The notes beneath the pieces were generated by a model. The model ran no database searches and was not told the origin of the DNA. It saw only the letters and a list, made by a program, of their open reading frames with translations. Made by a program: the position numbers and the translations under genes. DNA of 64,000 bases, from contig NC_054085.1 in assembly GCF_017562075.2 (NCBI RefSeq), positions 23,996,433-24,060,432 of the forward strand, in the 5' to 3' direction. The stretch comes from Anopheles merus. Its lineage: Eukaryota > Arthropoda > Insecta > Diptera > Culicidae. This document shows, piece by piece, positions 56,931 through 64,000 of the stretch (positions within the stretch are counted from its first letter, which is position 1; each line of letters starts with the position of its first letter).

Positions 56931-58086
56931 TAACATTATAGATAACATTATTATCTTCATCATGCGGCAGATCTTGGAGAAGATATCTGAATATAGACAC
57001 GACACATACCATCTCTTCATTGACTTTAAATCCGCATATGATAGCAAAGCCAGGGTTAAACGGTATGACGCTATGAGCTCTTTTGGAATCCTGGCCAAAC
57101 TGATAAGACTAGTTAGAATGACTATGACCAACGTCACTTGCCAGGTGAAGGTGGATGGAAAGCTCTCAGGGTCTTTTTGATACCACCAAAGGTCTGCGCC
57201 AGGGGGACGGGCTTGCTTGTCTCCTATTCAACCTGGCGCTAGAGCGGGCCATCCGTGACTCGAGGGTGGAGACTACGAGAACCATCTTCTATAAGTCAAC
57301 CCAGATCCTGGCATACGCTGATGATATAGACATCGTTGGTCTGCGGCTCTCCTATGTAGAAGCCTACCAAGGAATCGAACAGACGGCAGAGGACCTCGGA
57401 TTGCAAATAAACGAGGCAAAGACTATACTGATGGTGGCAACATCAGCAGGCCTATCAATAAATAATCGGAATCTACGTAGGTGTGACGTACAGATAGGTG
57501 AGCGCACTTTTGAAGTCGTCCCACAATTCATCGATCTTGGGTCAAAGGTCAGCAACGTCAATAGCATGGAAGCTGAGTTGCGCGCAAGGATGCTGGCTGC
57601 CAACCGGTCATTCTACAGCCTGAAAAAGCAGTTCACCTCAAAGAACCTGTCGCGACGGACGAAGCTGGGACTATATTGTATCTTTATAGTTCCAGTACTC
57701 ACATACGCCTCTGAGACATGGACACTGTCCAAATCTGACAAAACACTTTTAGCTGCGTTCGAGAGGAAGATCTTCAGAAGGATTCTTGGCCTCGGCTCGA
57801 CGAGGTGCTATACGAGATGTACGGCGACCTCACTGTCGCTCCGGTGGGCTGGCCGTGTTGTACGCATGGAAACGGATGACCCAACCCGTAAAGTAGTTTT
57901 AGGCCGTCCATAAGGACGGAGGAGGCGTGGTAGGCTCAAACTGAGGTGGCAAGATGGCGTGGAGGCGTCTGCCATTAAGGCCGGGATAACAGACTGGCCG
58001 ACGCGAGACCATGAGCGGTTTCGGACACTCTTGAGGCAGGCCAAGACCCCAAAGCGGCTGTAGCGCCGGATATGTAAGTAAGTAAG
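56931..58086 (+). mobile_element. 5'-truncated non-LTR retrotransposon with 14-bp target duplication
   Basis: It covers the reverse-transcriptase core and C-terminus. Motif A is FIDFKSAYDS (about 57018), then come GLRQGDGLACLLFN and the catalytic LAYADDIDIVGLRLS, then PVLTYASETWTLS, AAFERKIFRRILG and RWAGRVVRME. One frameshift lies near 57175 (GKLSGSF into DTTKGLRQGD). Another change near 57905 breaks the C-terminal frame before RFRTLLRQAKTPKRL. The endonuclease part is absent. The 3' end is a TAAG simple-repeat tail. TAACATTATAAAGA flanks both sides (56917-56930 and 58087-58100). Clade assignment (RTE-like or other) is uncertain. Confidence 0.9.
57155..57913 (+). pseudogene. Reverse transcriptase remnant (YADD intact, frame broken)
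   Basis: This is the longest open part of the retrotransposon, about 250 codons from the GLRQGD motif to the zinc-knuckle-less C-terminal region. It lacks the upstream palm motif in frame and lacks its own ATG in a sensible place, so it cannot make a full enzyme. Confidence 0.8.
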
Positions 58087-58100
58087 TAACATTATAAAGA

Positions 58101-58480
58101 AGAAAACATTTAAAAGCAAAATTTGTCAACGTGATATTCAGTCAATATTCTGCATATAAAAATATATTTTTATAGTCCAACTCAAGGGAAACGAACATTC
58201 GTTTAGGCTTTGGTTTGTTCTAGTTGATCTGAAATGTGATTAAACCCTTCATTAACATCGCATGTTTGTGTTCTGACTCTTTAACAACCAGATTGACTCT
58301 TACGAACTGCTAAGTTGATTTAATCTATTCGTTCCCTCTCGGAATTGCTACTTTATTTGATTTCTATTGATCTTCGTCTGTGATACATTTTGATTGCGAT
58401 TGCGACGCAGTCAAGATGCACGTCTTATGTTAGAAGATAATTTTACCACATAAAAATAATAAAATCCGTCGTTGGTGGCC
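58101..58480. other. Non-coding stretch
   Basis: AT-rich sequence between the retrotransposon and the next SINE. Nothing was recognised. Confidence 0.35.
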
Positions 58481-58653
58481 TTTTTTCTGCTTCTTTGGGG
58501 GCATCAACCATTGTCGGTAAAGGCTTGCATGTTATGGATTATCCATAGCAGGTAAATTAATCCTACATTTGGAGGACATGGTCCATACGCAGCTTTATGC
58601 CCCATGATAGGTATGTTGTTAAGTCGTGCGAGTTGACTGTGCCACGGGACCAC
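58481..58653 (-). mobile_element. tRNA-derived SINE (family 2)
   Basis: Reading minus: GGTCCCGTGGCACAGTCAAC (A-box-like), CTCGCACGACTTAACAACAT, ACCTATCATGGGGC, a shortened middle, then CCTTTACCGACAATGGTTGA and an AAAGAAGCAGAAAAAA tail. The B box and middle blocks are partly deleted compared with the copy at 28.9 kb. An AAGAAGAAG-rich run lies just upstream (58675-58688). Confidence 0.7.
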
Positions 58654-61479
58654 CTCTCATCTACGATATTTTTTTCTTCTTCTTCTTAAAACAATCAATG
58701 AACTACCAGGCGTTTCCATCGTTCAAAAGCTTTCCGGATTCAGACGGTTATAAACGTTTGGACCAAAAGAAGAGCTAAAATTAACAGTTTTGTTTGTTTT
58801 GTTCTCAGCGCTCAGCTCTTTAAAACCGTTCCCAAGTCTATATTTTCAGCAATACAACTGGCCATTGAATGAAAAACAACAAAATGAAAAAACAGCTATT
58901 TTTACTTCGTTCTTTACCTACAACACGTCGGTAACGAACCATATCATGCCACCAGTGTCGGAAGAGGAAGAGTGTTAAATCAGAAGACCACAAAGCTGAT
59001 GGTGATTGTACGAATAAGACCATTAGTGCATACACATACCGGACTAGTTTAATGTGAAATCTAGAAAACAATCACTTCAATATCGATTGTCGGTAGCCGA
59101 TCGATGCTTTTAAAGTGAGCATACAACCCGTACCTTAACGAAGATACGCATGTCAGTAAAATTAAATGGTAAGCAGTTTAATGTAAGAATAATAATTGAA
59201 AAAGGCCAACACGGTTGGTCAGAAAATGATGCTAAATTTCGTGCAAATCGGAAGATTCAATTGTAGGCTGTATTTAATGAGTGTCATTTTTGATGCATTG
59301 ATTTCAATTTTCACTTGATTGTGGGAGAATTATTTAAATTCAAAGTTCAATTAATTCACGTTTGAAAATTTTTAAACATTTTAATCGCACGAAAATTCCC
59401 CACAACATGGATAAACCAAAACTCGGTGCAGCTCTCCTGAGTGCTTTAAACCATCTAGCCCCTGAGTTTCCCTACCGCCATCACTGAGTTCGACCCGTCG
59501 ACCGAGAAATTTCGCCGGCCGGTCTCTCTGTCCAACGGTCCAGCGGGGTATGAGAACGGCAAGCTTGCCCGGCGGTTTGGCCCAATACGGGAACCCGAAA
59601 AACCGTTTAATTAAATTTTAATTAATTAAAAATTTATCACTTTCTCATCATCTCTTCCCTTTTGTGTTCAGGATGGGTAGCCGACCCATCGAACAAAGTG
59701 TAGCATCGCAGCACGCAGCAAATTGTCGAACCGTTCTGCGGTCAAGTGCGCTGGCAGGCCAAGAGTACGAGAAAATGGCGCATCTGCCGGCGGTGGGAAA
59801 ATTGTCCCGTTACGAGAGAAAGCGAGAAGTTTTGTTGTCGGAAAATGCCGCTGAAATTGGGAAACTTTGCGCGCAGACACGGTTCCGTGTGACAGCCCAC
59901 AAAGTGTGCTCCTTTTGGTAGTGGCAAAAACAGCCATCCAAAGGACACACGATAGATGGATGGATGGATTGAGCGAATGGCGAAGCGATGCTTGCGATTA
60001 CAGTAAAACAAAGGACGGCGAATGACACACCCGACCCGGGGAAGGATAAATTGTGCCCTCGATTGTGGTAATGCGGTGCTTCTGCCTCACTGCACCGGTT
60101 GGTTGTGCTGCTACAGCAGTTGAAAAGGTTTAGAAGCGGAACATCCTCTTACTGCAGATGCTCAATTGTACCTATCGCAGCGATAAAACTGGGCAAATGG
60201 GAAAATAATAAAACATTATTGAACACTGAAATAATGTTCCCGTGTCAAAGTTTCCGCAACCAAATCCACAAAATAATCGCCCCAAAAGTTTGCGCTACTA
60301 TGTGGTGATGGTAATGCTACCTTTCTCGCTTCAGAAAAAAGCATTTCCCCTTTAACTGACAAACGGTCAAACCAAATTGATGGAAAAAGGAATATCCATG
60401 GAATATCCATTTTTAGTCGTTTTTCTGCATCAAACAGTGTGCTGAAAGGAAAAAGAAAATTTATTCCTCCACGAATCAATATTTCCAGTCCTTTTTTTCA
60501 CCTCCTCCCAAATGGATTCAACATTATCGATTCAACTTTCTCCACTGTTTTTCCCCCAAACTTACTTTCGGCTGCTCTTTGCGTGTACTAAAACGCCAAG
60601 GCAGGGGGAGATGCTGCTTTTCAAAAATTCGCTTTCCAATGATGATTATCTTTCAGCGGACGGATTTGTTCAAAATCTTTCTACATTTTCCGTTGAGAAA
60701 GTTTTTGTTTTTTTCCGTTTTTCTTTTTTTATATCTCATTTGCTCACCCGTAGGAGAGGGCTGGCTCGTCTGGTTGATGGAATTGTTGAAATAGGATTAG
60801 TGGCGTAAAATGTTTTCCCTAGCCCGCGCGAGGTCGGGCACGTAATTTTGGTGCTGCAGAAAGACGCCCGGAAGCGGTATTACGGTGCCGGGGTTAATCA
60901 GAAGTAGAAAGACTAGGGCGCTTCAGCTGGCTGCTAATGCTTAGGAGGAGCGGTCTCGCTGGCTTGTAAAATATCGGCTGATCGTTTGATGGCGCAGAGG
61001 GTTTCTTCGGTGGGGTTGGAGGGTTGATTTGTAATTAAGATTGTTAAGCTTGTTGTGAAGCGAATGATATTTTGGAGGAATTTCCAGGAGCAAACAACGG
61101 TTAAACTTTATAGTTAATTGTTTGATAATGCTGCGATCGTGGCTTTGAATGCATTTAATTTGTGTTTTGAATATATCATAAATAAAAACGTTTTTGATAA
61201 ATAAAAAAAAAATCATATTATGATAAATTTCATTACCAATAAATCACCTTTAAATAAGACACCTTGCCGGGAATGAAAAATCCCCCCCATTTCTTACACC
61301 TGCTCGACTTGCTCACCCGTTGAAGCTTAAAATCAACGCCTTTTGCCCCCGCCCGAATCACTTCACTTCATTCTATTAATTACTTTCAAGCCCAACGTCC
61401 CGATTTTCAAGCAGACAGTTCACTTGATTGATTTCCAAGTAGATTAACACCCAATTCCTGTAAGGCTTCGGCGGTGCGA

Positions 61480-61517
<38 letters not shown>

Positions 61518-64000
61518 CATCGCTCGCAGCCGCTCGTAAAGCCAAGCGAAGGGTTCAACGGGGCGGTACGATACTTTCAAGAACTTTCAGCCGTAGCCGC
61601 GTGAACTGAGTGAAGTTTTGTTTTGGTTTTTTTTTCTCGCCATCTCGACACGAAAGCTTCCTTTTCGGGTTGAGCTAGCTAGCTAGCGCCAACTTTTCTA
61701 TAATCAAACTTTTTAATGAATCAACAAGTCCATCGGGTTGAGATTTTTCCATCATCCTCCCGATCGTGGTCCGTTCTGGGCAGACGACTTTGTGAACTCT
61801 CCCTCTGTCGGTACACTTAATCGTGTCCGACTCGAAGCGTTTGCATGTAGATCACAACCTTCGGCGACGATAGTAGCAGCAAGAAATGTAAAGCTGAGAA
61901 GAATGCAGAGCAGTGCAGGCGTAAGCACAGCGAAAGGTAAACCTATTAAATGAAGCTTTATTGTAGGGAAGTTTCATATTATTTATCTTTTCTAGCTTAT
62001 TAGCTGTCTGTTTTTGGCATTACTTAAGTACTGTTCATGATTTCATCCTTTGCCTTTGCACAATGCATTATATTAAAAAAAATATGTTGGGATAATTTTG
62101 CAGTAAAAATTTCCTTTTTTTACCACTCACTGTCCTCCACGAAAAATCAATGCACAAAAGGATAGACGTGCAAGATTCGCTCTGATCTTTACCACCCCGA
62201 CTCACACGATGTGCCTTATCTGGGGCCTTCATTTAGCGAAAAAGAAATATTTAAAATAAAGTTTCAAGCACTACCAACAGTTCAAAAGCCTTCCAAAGCA
62301 GAATGCAACGACCGAAAAACGAAACAGCCGTAGTGTTGTGTAGCCGACGCAGCTCAGCGAAGCCGTACTCATCGGGTGAATGAAACATTAAACCAGCCGA
62401 TCGCAAGCGTTCAAGCACTTCTGCTCCGATTGATGACGCTGGCGGTCGAAAATTGGGTAAAAATAAGTACCGTGCATGCATGACGATGATGAGTGGTCTG
62501 GCCCTATTTTGCAAAACATTCATTCGAAATGCCGACGACAAAAAAGGGACGTACAGCGTGAGCATAAAATTCTTCCCATCAACGTGCCACTGGCAAATGG
62601 ACTGAGCGATCTAATGAGGCGAATATTTTTAATGATTTACATCGAATTATGCTTTCGATTTGTCGCGAAAGGTTTTAGCAGCCGCTGCTTCTTTTCCTCT
62701 CACAGCCTGGGCACGCATTAGTTGGAGGTTCATGTTTGGAGGTTGGAAATAAAAAGTCGGAAACTCATCGGTTACCTCAAGAAGTGGAGAGTATGTGATG
62801 GAGCTTGCTCGTTTTAATAAGAACACTAAAATGTGTAGCGATTTTATGGATGAACAAGTTTGCTATACGAAGCTGGAAGCATTCAACTACGTGCGACTCT
62901 TTAGGTATGCGTTAAATATTACTGAGCAGACAGCCAAGCATCTGTTTTTGTCCAAATTTTGGAGACGGTATCGTAAATACTGACGACATCTATTACGCCT
63001 AAGTGAGTGGCAAATGGGGATGAAAGTGTGTGGCTCGAAATATTGCTTCTCGTTGTCTGTTCTTCTAGGTTTTCTGTGTGAAAGAAAGTGAAAACGGGGA
63101 AATGTAACAACCAGGTGGGAGAAGCAAATTCGTATCATCGTACTCGCTCGTATGGTAAAAGTGTAAGTGACGTAGTGAAAATGCGTCCACCGTTGCTGAC
63201 GCTTCGAGTTCGTGATGAAAATTTCGACCCCCGTGCCTTGGTTTGGCGGAGGTGGTGAGGTGCAAGAATCTCTACCCATCCCGAAGCGCAAGGGCTCACG
63301 AAATCTGGCGTTGCCAGGTGTCAGCGGGATACGTTCACTAACAGGCAATCTTCGAGATTGGGGAGTTTGTGCAGAAAAGGAGGCCCCCAAAGAAATTGGT
63401 TCAATTGGATCCGCATACGGCAAGGTTAAAGAAGACAGATAGAGCACAAGCAAAGCAAGAATGTATGTATAGAATAGACACATACACAAAACACGAACCC
63501 AAGCGTCGCTCCATGACCCATTTTAACCAACCAAACACACACTCACACGCAGATCCTTGGTGTGGCTTTGTCCCGCACTGTTACTACGGTATCTCTTGAC
63601 TGCTGCTTAATATCATTCAATTTACAGGTTTAGGCACACTGGTAACGAAGGATAACGAGTCAAGTGTGTGTGTGTTTGAGTCTTGCAGTTTCCAAGAAGA
63701 TTGTACGATGCGATGGTTGGGGAGCGCTGATACGTGATTCTTGTTTGGTCGCTAGATGTATATATTTTTTGTCGTTGTTGTGAGACCCTCATTCTTGGGG
63801 ATGGGTGCAGAGAATACGTGCACCATAAGGTAGTGCTGCACGATCTTCCTGCAGTGCTCGACTCAGCATGGTTTATGTGCGCCGTTGTGTGTGTCGGAAG
63901 GATCCGGATGGAATAATTCACCCCCGTGCACACCCGCTGGCATGATTAGCCCGTGCCGTGGAGGAAGAAAGAAAAAAAAACGTAGCGACGTGCCGAAAAG
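58654..64000. other. Non-coding stretch to the right edge
   Basis: No exon could be supported in 5.3 kb. A perfect CT repeat lies at about 61483-61510. Overlapping open frames on both strands near 59.7-60.0 kb and 62.9-63.5 kb have no family pattern, splice support or consistent composition. This may be intronic DNA of a gene outside the window. Confidence 0.35.
61483..61510. repeat. CT microsatellite
   Basis: Fourteen uninterrupted CT units. Confidence 0.95.

Noticed and set aside
62887..63489. 200-codon minus-strand frame
   Set aside because: No domain, a start within unrelated sequence, and opposing open frames on the plus strand. Probably chance.
1..64000. CRISPR arrays, rRNA genes, operons
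   Set aside because: None seen. The window is eukaryotic, and its regular repeats are microsatellites or minisatellites without spacers.

Overview
The window looks like nuclear DNA from a dipteran, most likely an Anopheles mosquito. The support is short insect-type introns (about 60-80 nt), a P-family DNA transposon, tRNA-derived SINEs with GAA-rich tails, 5'-truncated non-LTR retrotransposons, small TIR elements and many CA/GA microsatellites. The genus call is inference, because no species marker was found. Genes are sparse and most of the sequence is intergenic or intronic.

Layout from left to right: (1) The left edge (1-2082) holds the 3' two thirds of an intact-looking P-element transposase with one 62-nt intron. 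(2) A GGGTCG-rich palindromic cluster lies at about 3.05-3.44 kb. (3) A lone first coding exon on the minus strand at 10962-11061 marks the 5' end of a gene whose remaining exons I cannot find. (4) From 11 to 25.5 kb there is non-coding DNA with SINEs, a 55-bp tandem duplication, a perfect palindrome, microsatellites and a GGAATC-type minisatellite (23.6-24.2 kb). (5) A single-exon seven-zinc-finger, KLF-like protein gene lies on the minus strand (25515-26996), followed by a 386-bp MITE with TA target duplications. (6) A broken retrotransposon with a SINE nested inside it lies at 28.8-29.4 kb. (7) A secreted leucine-rich-repeat protein gene lies on the minus strand (32405-33306). (8) A four-exon plus-strand gene (37711-41593) encodes an unrecognised protein whose Cys/His/Asp spacing recalls the transglutaminase-like fold. 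Its reading frame is interrupted by one UGA-C. (9) A second broken retrotransposon (42.6-43.4 kb), a lone minus-strand exon (44506-44572) and a complete Sec61 beta gene (45107-45615) follow. (10) A possible three-exon small secreted protein gene lies at 46678-47229. (11) A long-armed MITE (51.7-52.1 kb), a SINE with a 10-bp target duplication (54.5 kb), a retrotransposon insertion with a 14-bp target duplication (56.9-58.1 kb) and another SINE (58.5 kb) sit in otherwise empty DNA up to the right edge.

The genes do not form a pathway. Sec61 beta is ER housekeeping, the LRR protein is probably extracellular and may be immune-related, and the zinc-finger protein is nuclear. The points most worth checking are the in-frame UGA in the 37.7-41.6 kb gene, its proposed catalytic triad, the small secreted gene, and the intactness of the P transposase. 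No CRISPR array, rRNA gene or bona fide tRNA gene was seen.
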